Below the pieces are notes generated by a model. The model had not been told where the DNA came from. It did not search any database and saw nothing but the letters and a program-made list of their open reading frames with translations. Below are positions 1 to 10,382 of a stretch of DNA of 64,000 nucleotides, in pieces. This DNA is from Lutraria lutraria (taxonomy: Eukaryota > Mollusca > Bivalvia > Venerida > Mactridae): NCBI GenBank assembly GCA_964023205.1, contig OZ026848.1:31111912-31175911 (forward strand). The letters run 5' to 3'. A program made the translations under genes and the position numbers. The stretch's first letter is position 1. Each line of letters begins with the position of its first letter.

Positions 1-177
1 AAATGTATCGTCTTTTGAGAGAAAGTGATTAATGTCAATATAACTTTTCTATAATGGTTTAGATAATGAAATACAATCATGCATAGAAAGAAGTTTAACA
101 AACGTATAAATAAAATTTGAAAACAGTTTTCTTTTATTAAATATTGGTAAAAATAATTTTTATTTGTTTCTTTGCAG
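1..177 (+). other. 3' end of an intron in the receptor 5' UTR
   Basis: A T-rich tract directly precedes the AG at 176-177 (tttctttgcag), a good animal 3' splice acceptor. The receptor ATG lies 104 nt downstream, so this is probably an intron splitting the 5' UTR. The upstream non-coding exon and promoter would lie outside the window to the left. The donor cannot be seen. Inferred from the splice consensus only. Confidence 0.6.
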
Positions 178-280
178 AGACTAGAAGATGATATTATAAC
201 GAAGTGCGACCTTCGACTGTCAACAATTGGTGTTTTAATAATGTTCGAACCTGCCTGATAAATAACAGACTTGTCTAATA
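178..280 (+). promoter_or_regulatory. 5' leader with two short upstream ORFs
   Basis: If the exon starts at 178, the leader before the receptor ATG contains two upstream ATGs, each followed quickly by an in-frame stop: 188-199 (three codons then TAA) and 241-258 (five codons then TGA). Neither overlaps the receptor start. The receptor ATG has A at -3 and G at +4, a better context than either uORF. Such uORFs can damp translation; that role is inferred. Confidence 0.5.
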
Positions 281-1807
281 ATGGATAACATGTCATTTAG
301 TGGTTCCATGGATTCGACTACACTCAGTCGCGAACTGAGTGGTACGAATAGGGTTGAGAACGAAACTAACCACGACAATATCACGGTGGTTTCAGCAGTC
401 ATCGGAATGGTGACTGACGTATACACTGTCGTGAATACGTCGTATTTAGATGTATTACTGAATGACACAAGTGATTCAAATAATACGGATGTAGTTTTTT
501 CGCACGTGCCAAAGTTCCAGCTGCCTATCATGGTCGCTATCTGCATTGGATTATCGTTCATGATATTAGCCACCATCATGGGTAATGTATTTGTGATAGC
601 AGCCGTCATTCTAGAGAGAAGTCTGCAAGGTGTGTCTAACTATTTAATTCTGTCACTGGCTGTAACCGATTTGTTAGTCGCCGTGTGCGTGATGCCGCTA
701 AGTCTAGTGAACGAAATTAGTGTGAACTGGTTTTTAGGAAACACAGTTTGTGATATATGGGTCTCGTTTGATGTTCTATGTTGTACGGCGTCCATATTAC
801 ACTTAGTGGCGATCTCACTGGACAGGTTTTGGGGGGTTTCCAATATAGACTATATTCGCAGACGTTCGGCGAAACAAATCTTGAAGATGATTGCTGTTGT
901 CTGGTTTGTCGCGTTCGCAATATCGATTCCACCTTTGTTCGGATGGAAAGAAGAGGCAAATAATCCGGAGAAATACGGTTTCTGCATAATCAGTCAAAAT
1001 TTGGCTTACACAGTCTTTTCAACCATTGGAGCCTTCTATTTCCCGTTGGTGCTTATGGTATTTTTAAATTTTAAAATTTACGTCGTAGCGCGTTCCCGAA
1101 TTCGGAAGAAAAACTTCGGCAAGAATCGGACAATTCCGCCAAGCAACGTTACGTGTGCTGACTTGAAAACAATGCATAGGACATCGTCCGGAAGTGACGA
1201 GGAAGGTTATACGGTGTGTAACGGTACTTTAGCCGTGACTACGGCATTAAGTGAAGAGTTACGTGCCTCGAACATGGAAAATGTGCCACCGTTGCCTAGC
1301 AACACCGGCGTATATCTAACAGTGCCTCAACAAAAATCAATGTGTGCAAAGCGTTTGAACGGACACGTGGAACCTGCAGACATCAGTTGCACAACCCACG
1401 TGACAGATGTACCTGACTCGCCTTTACCAAACGTACATCTAAGTTTCAACAAACATACAGACAATAATAATCATAAAAACGACATGTTGAAGTTAAAAAA
1501 GAGACGTAGAGAGGCGGACAGAAAGCGAAAAGACAAAATAGAAATGAAAAGAGAAAGAAAAGCGGCAAAAGTGTTAGGAATAATCACGGGAGCTTTCATA
1601 GCTTGCTGGTTACCCTTCTTTGTTTTGGCCGTGTTAGCGCCGTTCTGCGCAGACTTCTGCCGGATACCACCTATGGCATTTAGTTTTTGTTTGTGGCTCG
1701 GCTATTTTAATTCCACATTAAACCCTATTTTATACACAATATTCAATCCATCATTCCGTAAAGCGTTCCATAAGATTATTTACGGAAAGTACCGTATGCG
1801 AGGTTAA
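281..1807 (+). CDS. 5-HT1-like biogenic amine G-protein-coupled receptor
   Basis: A complete 508-residue class A GPCR in a single exon. Seen: an extracellular N-terminus of about 78 residues with six N-glycosylation sequons (N3, N27, N33, N52, N61, N67). TM1 has GN at 101-102, TM2 has LAVTD with D130, and TM3 has C157 and the amine-binding Asp at D164. DRF (not DRY) is at 181-183, W208 in TM4, C235 in loop 2 to pair with C157, S247/T248 in TM5 and P255. TM6 has CWLPFF (442-447) and TM7 has W472, Y475 and NPILY (481-485). The third cytoplasmic loop is about 155 residues with a strongly basic C-terminal part, and the tail after helix 8 is short. That architecture, the DYIRRRSAK stretch after TM3 and the LGYFNSTLNP of TM7 fit invertebrate 5-HT1 receptors, which lower cAMP through Gi/o. 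A related serotonin, octopamine or dopamine subtype is possible. The ATG at 281 has a good context; a second ATG lies three codons in. Confidence 0.9.
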   Translation: MDNMSFSGSMDSTTLSRELSGTNRVENETNHDNITVVSAVIGMVTDVYTVVNTSYLDVLLNDTSDSNNTDVVFSHVPKFQLPIMVAICIGLSFMILATIMGNVFVIAAVILERSLQGVSNYLILSLAVTDLLVAVCVMPLSLVNEISVNWFLGNTVCDIWVSFDVLCCTASILHLVAISLDRFWGVSNIDYIRRRSAKQILKMIAVVWFVAFAISIPPLFGWKEEANNPEKYGFCIISQNLAYTVFSTIGAFYFPLVLMVFLNFKIYVVARSRIRKKNFGKNRTIPPSNVTCADLKTMHRTSSGSDEEGYTVCNGTLAVTTALSEELRASNMENVPPLPSNTGVYLTVPQQKSMCAKRLNGHVEPADISCTTHVTDVPDSPLPNVHLSFNKHTDNNNHKNDMLKLKKRRREADRKRKDKIEMKRERKAAKVLGIITGAFIACWLPFFVLAVLAPFCADFCRIPPMAFSFCLWLGYFNSTLNPILYTIFNPSFRKAFHKIIYGKYRMRG

Positions 1808-2918
1808 ACGTTCTATCCTATTATAATGACAACATTCGTTCCTGAATTGTTTATATTAATTTCTGTTATCAGCTCTTCTTAATTTCTACTTTTATATTGA
1901 AGCCATTTGAGTAATGTACTTAAGAAATGCGTATGACACTATACCTGTATATTGTCAGAGAAAGAAGAAGGTTTTCTTTCAACACATTGAGTTTTTCTTC
2001 ATGAATATTTAAACGGTTTTCGCCGCGTCTGTCACATCAGTGAGACTGTTTGTGGGTCATTTACTGCAATGTGTCTCTAACGTCTTGAGTTTAGTCAGCA
2101 AACTGACAGTACGACCAGATAAGTGCGTTAACCTTTACATAATCACATGACGACGCACAGGGGTATATGTAACGAGTTCAGCATTATTGACTGAACTGAC
2201 TATTTTCCCCGAGGGAGCCGTGCGCTATTCATATATCACGTGACAATGTCGCCATTGCAGTCGCTGCAGTTTGGGCAAACTGCGTATATGGCTAATGTAA
2301 TTATATCACAATGTTTCATTTGTATCAATATTTTATCATTCGGATACCTTGAAAGAGTGCAGTGCTATATTTGGAAATCGGTCATTATCATGTATACAAT
2401 AATTGTAAAAGTGTATACCGCAATACTTTCTATGATAGTGATTCCGGATGAGTGCCTTGAAGTGTTGGGTGTTAAACCATTCTATAATGTCGAAACTATG
2501 TTGCCTCAGACCAATTTCAGTTCAGCTAAATTTCATTATTTCATAATTTTGTTTAAGTAGAACATGCTGCATGTTTGTTTTGTTAATATTGTCAAACAGT
2601 CGTCGCCTCTAGCGGTCATAATTCATCAATTATATTAATTATGAAAACAAAACAATGAGTTTCGGGAACTTTAATATTATTAATATTATTGGAATATGGA
2701 AATATTTGCTTATAGTCAGAAATGTGTCTCTGGTTTATCTTATTAAATATAGTTTAATAATAAGATTCGAAATAGCAGGCGGTTTGATTGAAAGCGCTTA
2801 ATATCTAGAAAAACATCTCAAATTGGGGCTGTGGGGAATCGTGTACTCTAACGTGCATCCATACATGTATTATATCAACACAGTGATTGTATCTGTATAA
2901 TCATTGATTACATTCAAT
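1808..2918 (+). other. Receptor 3' UTR / downstream flank
   Basis: AT-rich sequence after the receptor stop. The first candidate poly(A) signal I see is the variant ATTAAA at 2742-2747, which would give a 3' UTR of about 950 nt. An AATAAA at 3032 lies inside the next repeat. A 106-codon ORF at 2240-2560 resembles no known protein and is treated as chance. Confidence 0.4.
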
Positions 2919-3188
2919 CACTGGGTTAAATTTGAGGTTTTGGTAAAGAAGTTAAACTAAAGTTAACCAAAAGCAAGATGTCTGCCCTTGTTGTGCCAAA
3001 TACTAGACACCCTTAATAATTCAGACAAGTAAATAAAGAAACTGCGGATCTTGACAGCGACTAAACCAATACCAGACGCTTCGATTAAAATATAACCCCC
3101 AAAATATATTGATTTCTGGTCAAATTTAACCAATGCTTTACATAACTTTAAGTCAAAATAAAATCCAACCTCAAATTTAACCCAATGG
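2919..3188. mobile_element. MITE-like element with about 24-bp inverted ends
   Basis: The left end (2919-2943) reads cactgggttaaatttgagg and its near-perfect inverse complement sits at 3165-3188. The 220-bp interior has no coding potential I recognise. The structure is that of a small non-autonomous DNA transposon. The target-site duplication is not clear, so the superfamily is unknown. Confidence 0.6.
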
Positions 3189-4511
3189 TTAATATTAGCT
3201 AAAAGTTTATTCAATTGCATGGGTGCTACGCAGCTGGCCGATGGATGAGCAAGCACATATGTATTTCCAGATGTAAGATAAAGCTACTGCAGAGAGGTTA
3301 TGACCAAAACATTGCCCATGTTTGATTAAATACATGCTGTATTTTTTTTAAAAAATGGGACCAAACTTTTTTTATAATTTTGATGTGCTTTTTTCTCCTT
3401 TGTGGCAAAGTCAAAGACAGCGTTTATCTTAGTATATGAGTCGCTCATTTGAAATTATTATTTTCGATATTACACTCGAACATTATTTGAATCGATTAAG
3501 TTCTAACAGGACTGCCAACATTGTATTACATTTCCTTTTCATTTGAGCATTCTGTATAAATGTCATTTTTTTAAACGTACTTTTTTCTGACGATCATAAT
3601 GAAAAGTTACAAAATGTTTTAAATGAATGTTCTGTTTTGTTGTTATGCTGTGACAATAAAACCTCCGAAAACCGTACTCCTTCGAGAGTAAACCAAAAGT
3701 CCGGTTTTCAAAAAAAGTAACCAAGAACTTAAGGTGAATTCTCAAAAAATAAGACTTGAAGATGTTCCGATTTTCAGAAAATTCCGTTTTTCAGGGAGTC
3801 CAAGTTTCATGGATTTTATTGTACATAGAACTGCAATATCAAATCAAAATTTGATTATCACATAGTATTATGTTTGACTAACGCAGCGAATGGTTTTTCT
3901 TCATGTCTGTTATCTATGAACGAGTGTAGGGAAAAACCTTGCATCATTTTAAATCTGAAATTCAGCTTTGTTGTGTTTTTGTAATAAGGTGTCGAGATTA
4001 GATTATACAACTTGAAGTCGGTCTCTGAGCTCATATCTCATATTTTGTAATTTAGTGTGTCTATGTTACTTACATCAGACAATAATGGTATTATTGATAC
4101 ATGTGTCTATATCAGTATTATAAATCTGATCAGGCATTTAAACATTTTTCAGCTCTATTTTTTCTTCAGTAATGCTTTGAGATTGGAATTGAGATTTGAG
4201 CATGGAGGTTGTTTCCAAGAGTTATAACCTCGACGCAAGGTCAATCAAAAATCTAAATCATTCGTCAAGAGACTCGTTCCTGCATTAAATTACAACCGGG
4301 GTGAAAATGTTTCTTTTTATTTGAATGCTATGTGAATGTTTGCTTCCGTTCTATAACTTCAAACTATGCCTATGTAAGTCATGTGTTCCTGGCGTTGTTT
4401 TTGTAAATCATTCATTAAAACATCCAAAGGATAATGTTATTGGTTTATTTTATACTTGTCTATGCTGATAATCTGTTTCCCATTACCAAAGACACACAGG
4501 TATATACTGCA
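3189..4511. other. No feature recognised
   Basis: AT-rich; the longest ORF is about 60 codons and unremarkable. It could include distal receptor 3' UTR or plain intergenic DNA. Confidence 0.5.
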
Positions 4512-4747
4512 GACCAGCTTCCGTGGTCGAGTGGTTAAGGTCGCCGACTGTAACCTCTCACTGATATAGGGTCATGGGTTCGAGCCCCGACCATGTTTGT
4601 TTATATGAGAGAGTTGGTAGTTGCTTATGGAATATTAGGGTCTAGGACTGATTCTTCCCAGGATCGATGGTTGGGAGATCTGTCCGCCTCACTTGACTCT
4701 GACTGTAGAAAAGGGGCGTAAAAGTCGATATAAATAAACAAACAAAT
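4512..4747 (+). mobile_element. tRNA-derived SINE, family I
   Basis: The head resembles a class II (Leu/Ser-like) tRNA: a box A-like tggtcgagtggttaagg near 4523 and a perfect box B ggttcgagccc near 4579. The acceptor stem does not pair, so this is not a working tRNA. A body of about 130 bp follows, then ggggcgtaaaag and an A-rich tail (ataaataaacaaacaaa). A second copy with the same body and tail lies on the minus strand at 57523-57764, which confirms a dispersed family. RNA polymerase III transcription is known for this class. Confidence 0.85.
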
Positions 4748-4951
4748 CAAGCCCGCATATAAACAGCAGTATTGGTGGACAATGAGTACCAGCACATGTT
4801 CGATACCGGTATTGAGATGTCAGTGAAGTTGGCAGCCCAATCTGATACCTTACCCTTAATCTCTTTCTCAATATCATGGAGCATTTGGTACTGGTCATGG
4901 GTTTTGTTAGATAGGTAAGTTAGATACATAAGTTCATGAAACATATTCAGC

Positions 4952-5125
4952 TGTTGTTTAACGGCCCTTTCGACAGCTTTGGCAATTTAAGGGCCACCCG
5001 AGAGAGAGGGACAGAAGATACAGGAGAATCGGGCATTTCTATCACTGCTTTTTAAAATAGTTCTTCCCGGTTGTTTATCGCGCCCGGTGTAAAGCCCTGA
5101 TACACACCTCGTCCGTTTCCTGTGA
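4952..5125 (-). mobile_element. tRNA-derived SINE, family II, 3' part only
   Basis: On the minus strand this is the body and 3' terminus (ending GTTAAACAACA) of the family also found at 11743-12034, 12683-13066 and 13932-14243. The tRNA-like head is missing: homology stops at 5125, where MITE-1 begins. The junction falls in a CCTGTG shared by the two repeats. Confidence 0.7.
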
Positions 5126-5323
5126 TCATTAACGTTCGTTGGGGATTTAATTTCGTGGATTTCGTGTGTCTGCTCATCCACGAAATCAAATTCCGACGAA
5201 TTAAATGCAGAGATAAGAATTTCTTTTCAAAAATCAAAATCCACGTATTTATGTCCCCATGAAATAGCCATTTTAGTAAAAACCATGAAAACTGAGCCCA
5301 ACAAAAATAAATGAAATACAGTA
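5120..5323 (-). mobile_element. MITE-1 copy A (TA-type, near-palindromic)
   Basis: MITE-1 runs from CTGTATTTTCATTTATTTTC to a CTGTGGAATCATTAATTTTC-like inverted end. Good copies are flanked by TA on both sides, as in the Tc1/mariner group. The interior carries further inverted pairs around TTCGTGGGGA and TCGTGGATTT, so the whole repeat can fold. This copy is in reverse orientation and keeps TA only at its right end (5322-5323). Confidence 0.8.
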
Positions 5324-5977
5324 TCTATCGCTCATTAATATAAATACATCTTACTTAATATGCGAGATAATCGTATGTAACCACGTGTATTCATACAAAC
5401 AATTTAATTATAGTATTACCACGTTTAATGGGATATTTTGATGGAATTGTCTTCATCATCTAAGTTTCAACATGTACTTCAAAGAAGACTTCACATCGAT
5501 AATAATTTAAGAGCACGTCTGTTTGTACCTGGGTTAAATAAAACAAACGAGAAGTCGAGGCTTTTGCAAATAAACACCCAACCTTAAATACTGGATACCG
5601 TGTTTGAAACACATTTGGCAAGTGCTCAGTGTATTATTGAGACAAAATGAGAGATTCCGATTGTTTCAGTCATGTAACGAGGTCACATATTGCTTACATA
5701 AGTTACATAGTTTCTCACAAATTGTATACATTACTAACAACAGTAGATTCTCATCTTTTATAAAATGTTTACATATCTTACAAGTTTCCACACGTTTTTT
5801 ATAAACAAAACAAATCCTGCTAATTGTCAGTCATTTACGGTATGATGCTTAATCTAAAATGTGCTAAATATCGTTCACATTTCATCTGACCTCACAAGGT
5901 CAAAGTAACAATGTTTATAAGGAACCAACACCGTTTTTCAACTATATACGGCAGCCGATTCACATTTTACTGAACGA
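5324..5977. other. No feature recognised
   Basis: AT-rich DNA with one unremarkable 66-codon ORF (5604-5804). No repeat matched elsewhere in the window. Confidence 0.5.
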
Positions 5978-6162
5978 TATTCTTACCAGTACCAACCTAG
6001 CCTTCCACACGGAACCGACAACTTCTCCACCACATGAGCAACAAAATTGACGTTGTTTTAAATTTTCATGGGAGCGTATGACCTGCCGCAACCGGGAATC
6101 GAAGCCGGAACGCCGGGTTATATATCAAGCACACTAACCACTGGACATTGGCCGTGACCATC
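5978..6162 (-). mobile_element. tRNA-derived SINE, family III
   Basis: Read on the minus strand, the head (about 6162 to 6080) has a box A-like ccagtggttagtgtgc and a box B-like ggcttcgattccc. The body ends near ctggtaagaa. The ctggtaagaa segment, preceded by a gtgtggaa-like stretch, is shared with the tRNA-headed repeat at 29640-29900, so both may belong to one diverged family. Confidence 0.55.
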
Positions 6163-6189
6163 CAAATAGCAAAATGATATACATGTAAT

Positions 6190-6371
6190 TACAGTACAAC
6201 CTCTGTAAAGCAAAACCCTGTGGGAGCTGCAAATATATTGACCGTTGTTTAGAGGTTGTTGCTCTACAGAGGTTAAATTTATAGTAAATATCAGCTTAGG
6301 GAAAATTTGAAGGTGTTGTTATAGAGAGGTTGTTGCTCTTCAGAGGGCCGCTCTGGAGAGGTTTTACTGTA
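6190..6371. mobile_element. MITE-2 copy A (TA-flanked)
   Basis: TA followed by CAGTACAACCTCTG at the left, and GGAGAGGTTTTACTG followed by TA at the right: imperfect inverted ends with a TA duplication. The middle holds repeated GAGGTTGTTGCTCT motifs. A second copy is at 21039-21218. Tc1/mariner-superfamily (possibly pogo-like) by target site and CAGT start. Confidence 0.75.
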
Positions 6372-6749
6372 GTTAATATAGTATATTTGTAAAACGCACT
6401 TGGGCATAGCTTACGACGTACAACTGTTTATACTTACTTAAACACGCAAATGATACTCTTCTAATAAACATTACATACAGGTTACTTTTCCTAATCTCCG
6501 CATAGTCTAGTACATACTATTAAGAATTCCGTAAACATCTTTACGAAATAAATAAATGTACGCCTGGCACGCATAGGTGCCAAAAGCTGAATGAAATCAT
6601 ATGCACGAGAAATCAAGCATTTTCGTAAACAACCAATACTCAAATCTCATTGGTCACAAAAACATTCATCAACCAATCAAGTTGCTTGTTAATCAAGTTA
6701 GCATTCCCTGACTCATTCTTAAAATCAAAGTACTGAACGTACTCATGCA
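6372..6749. other. No feature recognised
   Basis: AT-rich single-copy-looking DNA; no repeat or coding signal seen. Confidence 0.4.
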
Positions 6750-7279
6750 GACTGAACTTACATAGATTGGTATTACACTGTACAACATGGAACGGGAACT
6801 AGTTTAAAGTCCCATAAGCTTATAAATGTATTGGTCCTAATAGTTTCTGTTTGTTCTATAACAAAGGAATCCGGTGTGTTTCCCTCACGTGCATACTTTA
6901 TAGCAAGAAAAAATGTTTCCGAAACTACTATCGTATTTTTTTCAATATCACTGAAATAAATACTATTTATAGAACACCTGAGTTTTCCTGCACTCATGCT
7001 ATGCACACGTAGTAAAGTGACGTCACGCGCTCTACATATTTCAAGTTTACAAAAGCAAAAATCACAGTGAAATGAGTGTTTTTAGAAGAAAAATGGCTTG
7101 TTTCGTCGGTAATAATTATCTTGTTTGATTTTTGCATTTATTTTTTATAGCAAAAAGCTTATGGGGCTTTAACAATTGCATGGCGGATGTTGAAAAACGT
7201 AATACATTGGTCCGCATCAAAATACATGCGTGCCGAGCGAGTGACAGCTATGGAAAGCTGAACTACCGTTAAGTTTTCA
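6750..7279 (+). mobile_element. Repeat X copy, split by a TTAA-type MITE
   Basis: Outer parts (6750-6807 and 7169-7279) match the uninterrupted copy at 15493-15619: actgaacttacatag ... gaactagtttaa ... tgcatggcggatgt ... ggtccgcatc ... ending aagttttc. The uninterrupted copy shows what the site looked like before the element at 6804-7172 inserted into its TTAA. Relatives: the foldback element at 9002-9763 and a fragment near 8239-8277. Confidence 0.75.
6804..7172. mobile_element. piggyBac-like MITE (TTAA target), subfamily 1
   Basis: TTAA at 6804-6807 and 7169-7172 bound a sequence starting AGTCCCATAAGCTT and ending AAGCTTATGGGGCT, which are inverted ends. The interior (ttctataacaaaggaatccgg, tgacgtcacgcgctct) matches a second copy at 34977-35392. 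TTAA duplication is the signature of the piggyBac superfamily; no transposase is encoded, so it would need one in trans. Confidence 0.85.
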
Positions 7280-8238
7280 ATGGAACGCATAAAAACACAT
7301 TTCTTGAAATGTGTCGTTCACAAACAAAATAAAACGATGTTGCCTTTAACAGTTTATTTACCCTTTCGTAATGTATGTCTACGGCTGAAAATATGTATTT
7401 AATGCATGGAATGGCCATTTCACTAAACTTTAACATATTATATCTGATTCTAACGATACACCATAATATATTATACCATATGGTGTTTATTCGTGAACAA
7501 ACTTGTACAGTTATGCAATATATCACAACGACGCGAAGCTGAGCACAGTGATGTGTTGCATAAAATTCCCATATAAATGATAACTGATTTACAGCTTGCC
7601 TTAATGTCTGTACTTGCAGGAAAATAAGTGACTTATTTTCTCCATATCTGGTTCTCAGCATCTTTATGTGATATATTTTCCAAGTTTCAAAAGAAGTGCG
7701 GACATGCTTTAGGACAAGGAATTAGGATATACTGTAAATATCGGTCGTATATACTATGACAGACACATAGACGGTCATCACCAGGCTGACGTCTGTTTTT
7801 TACAAGATGAACAAATGACGTGTTTCTTAATGTTGATATTGTATGACAGCATGTAACAGGCACTTAAAGTTTGACAATCAATTCGTGATAAATCACCTTG
7901 TCATATTACGAATGAGATCTTGAATATTGATTTAACATGACATCAAAGATAGTCATAGAAATTATTTGGGGTCATCAAGCGGTATATCGATAATAAGATC
8001 AGTTCTGTTCGGCAAGCAGCTGCTCTGACCAGTACTCCAGGGATATCTGCGTGTACATACGAAACCCTCTCCCCCACTTTCCGTCAGTAGCTACATACTC
8101 TACATTATGGAATGTGAAGCACTATTGGGAGACATGTGGAATGTACATTTTCACGTTGGAAATCCGCTTGGCTCATGTGTCGAACCTACAACATCTGGAT
8201 CTACAGTTCAAATCTTAACCACCGCACTAGTGCCCATA
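7280..8238. other. No feature recognised
   Basis: A 130-codon minus-strand ORF (7269-7661) starts here and runs into the end of repeat X. It has no recognisable domain and is not supported as a gene. Confidence 0.4.
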
Positions 8239-8277
8239 AACTGGTTCCCGTTCCATGTTGCAGTGCACCAAGAGGCG
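8239..8277 (-). repeat. Fragment of repeat X
   Basis: actggttcccgttccatgtt followed by gcagtgca matches, in reverse orientation, the internal segment of repeat X at 6750 and 15493. Only about 40 bp remain. It lies inside, and so undermines, a 98-codon ORF at 8107-8403. Confidence 0.6.
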
Positions 8278-9001
8278 GAAAAAGTCAACGGGTACCAGTT
8301 AACAGAGACCGAGTTATACAACTTGAGATCAGTCTCCGTGCTCAAATCTCAATTCTATTCTCAAAGTATTATGGTTGAAGATTTAGGGCTGACTAATGTA
8401 TAGATACATCTATTCAGATTATTCATTATGTCTGACTAATGTATCAATAATATCAGTAGCGTCTGATCATTATTAACTTAGAAACATTAAAAGACAATAT
8501 ATGATATTTGAGCTCGGTGCCTGATGATAGATTGATATGTAATAGACCAATGGTATTGCTCTAAATGTTGCTACAATATAAATGGAATACTGGCGGCAAA
8601 TGAAAACGCACGAAGCATTGAACTAATAGTAACTGACTTTTTATTAGAAAATTGAATCAGATTATTGTTCAAAGCTTTAGACGTACAATCCCGTTGGCCT
8701 ACAGCTATTGTTTTTGATAATCTGAGTTGATCTTTGACCCCTGGATAATAAGCTATAAAGGGTAAAAAATTTAAAGTTCGCGAACTTAATAACGGATGTG
8801 ACCAAGCTTTGCAGCCGTCACAGCTTTGCACCTACGTCTCATAGTGCGAATGTAACACTGATTGCTATATTTGGTATGTCATCTTACTCATCCAGCAGCG
8901 CCATCACAAGCTGTACCTTGCTGTTGATGATGTGATGTCCGTTGTGTCTCAAATCTCACTTTCATGATTACAAACTTCTCAAATTCATCACCTGATTTTT
9001 A
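8278..9001. other. No feature recognised
   Basis: AT-rich; an 86-codon minus ORF (8571-8831) has no recognisable similarity. Confidence 0.4.
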
Positions 9002-9763
9002 GAAACTGAACGATAGTTCGGCGCGCACGTATTGAAATGCGGACCGAAGTACTACGTTTCTCTACATCCGCCATACAATTAAGTTAACTAGTTCCTATTT
9101 CCCGTTCCATGTTGCAGTGCAAGTCTGAGTAAGTTGAGTTTCCGTGTGTACTTTCAGTACTTTGATTTAAACATTAGTTGCACCGTTTATCCCATAGGCA
9201 CTCGATTCTGTGATTTTTATACGTTTAAAGACGTTATTTTTCAATTTCACTCATCAAACGCAAATCTGTCGAAAGAAACATCTTCAATGTTTTCCTTTAT
9301 TGAGTGTATAAAAACAACAAGGTAGTGAACTCGCCTTTTTTCGATTGACGGAAGTGACAAAATAAGCGTGGGTCCGGGCTTACCTTCTAAAAGCTGTCAA
9401 AACGTTTTAAGTTGGGGCACACTACAACGAAAGCAAGGTTCCCGGAAAGCACGTGCAGATTAGAAGGAAAGCCGGAACCCACGCCTATTTTCGTCACTTC
9501 CGTCAATCGAAAAGATGGCGACTGCACTACCTTGGTGTTTTTATACACTCAATAAAGGAAAAAATTGAAGATTTTTCTTTCGACAGATTTGCGTTGTTTG
9601 ATGGGTGAAATTGAAAAGTAACGTCTATAAACGTATATATACGTATATATAGTTTTACAAATGCATGGCGGATGTAGAAAAACGTAGTGCTTTGGTCCGC
9701 ATCAAAATTCATGCGCGCCGAGCTAATGACGGCTGTGGGAATGAAGACTATCGTTCAGTTTCC
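9002..9763. mobile_element. Foldback element built from two inverted X-type arms
   Basis: The left arm (9002 to about 9390) and right arm (about 9455-9763) are inverse complements over most of their length. The ends are GAAACTGAACGATAGT and ACTATCGTTCAGTTTC, then repeat X sequence (ggcggatgtagaaaaacgta), then a long inner arm including ttcgattgacggaagtgac and its complement. The spacer is about 60 bp. The left arm has about 110 extra bases (9085-9200). As single strand it would form a hairpin of over 300 bp, typical of foldback transposons. Confidence 0.8.
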
Positions 9764-10382
9764 TAAAATGGAAGACATTTCAGCGCACGCAATTAGAGGT
9801 AGTTACAAAGACTTGAGTAATTTATGACACCAAGCGTTAAGAATTTGTCACTGACGTACACCCGGATTGTCGTGTTATGTAAGCATTACACATTTTATTC
9901 TAATTTGATTTTCCTCCCCAGGTTGAGATACCGTGTCTTCACACGATATTCGATCCATATATAATTATGTTCCCGTATCCTCGCTACAAGCAGAAAACTT
10001 TAATTTCTATTTTTTCAATCAATATTTGGCATCAAAATCTCAGAGGACTTTATTTATAAGATATAGTTTTCAGAGACATAATATACACTAATTATTAGGT
10101 AACGTATGTACTTTGGTTATCAAAGTTAATAAATCACAAAATAACGTTATAATTGACGGTGTACAATTAAACATACATGGGTAGATTATGTATTATTTTC
10201 CTTAATATTTTAGTTTTAATATCACAGACAAGGGGTATTAAGTTGTTGTATAGATAGGGTATATTAAAAACAACAACTGAATTGTAATGTAATTTTGAAA
10301 AAGTACATAACAGCAAACGAAGTGACTATATTTTCGGCATTAAAACGTTAGAACCCCAAAACACATTGTACAATATACTCTC
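9764..10382. other. No feature recognised
   Basis: AT-rich DNA between the foldback element and a minisatellite; nothing seen. Confidence 0.4.

Noticed and set aside
2240..2560. 106-codon plus-strand ORF downstream of the receptor
   Set aside because: No recognisable domain, AT-driven composition and a position in the probable 3' UTR or flank.
4512..4600. Functional tRNA(Leu/Ser) gene
   Set aside because: Box A and box B are good, but no acceptor stem can form, and a second copy shares a long non-tRNA body and tail, so it is a SINE head.
7269..7661. 130-codon minus-strand ORF
   Set aside because: No similarity recognised; it overlaps the end of repeat X and has no splice or start context that sets it apart.
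8107..8403. 98-codon ORF starting with MECEALLGD
   Set aside because: Crosses a fragment of repeat X, and an alternative frame is equally open; no motif.
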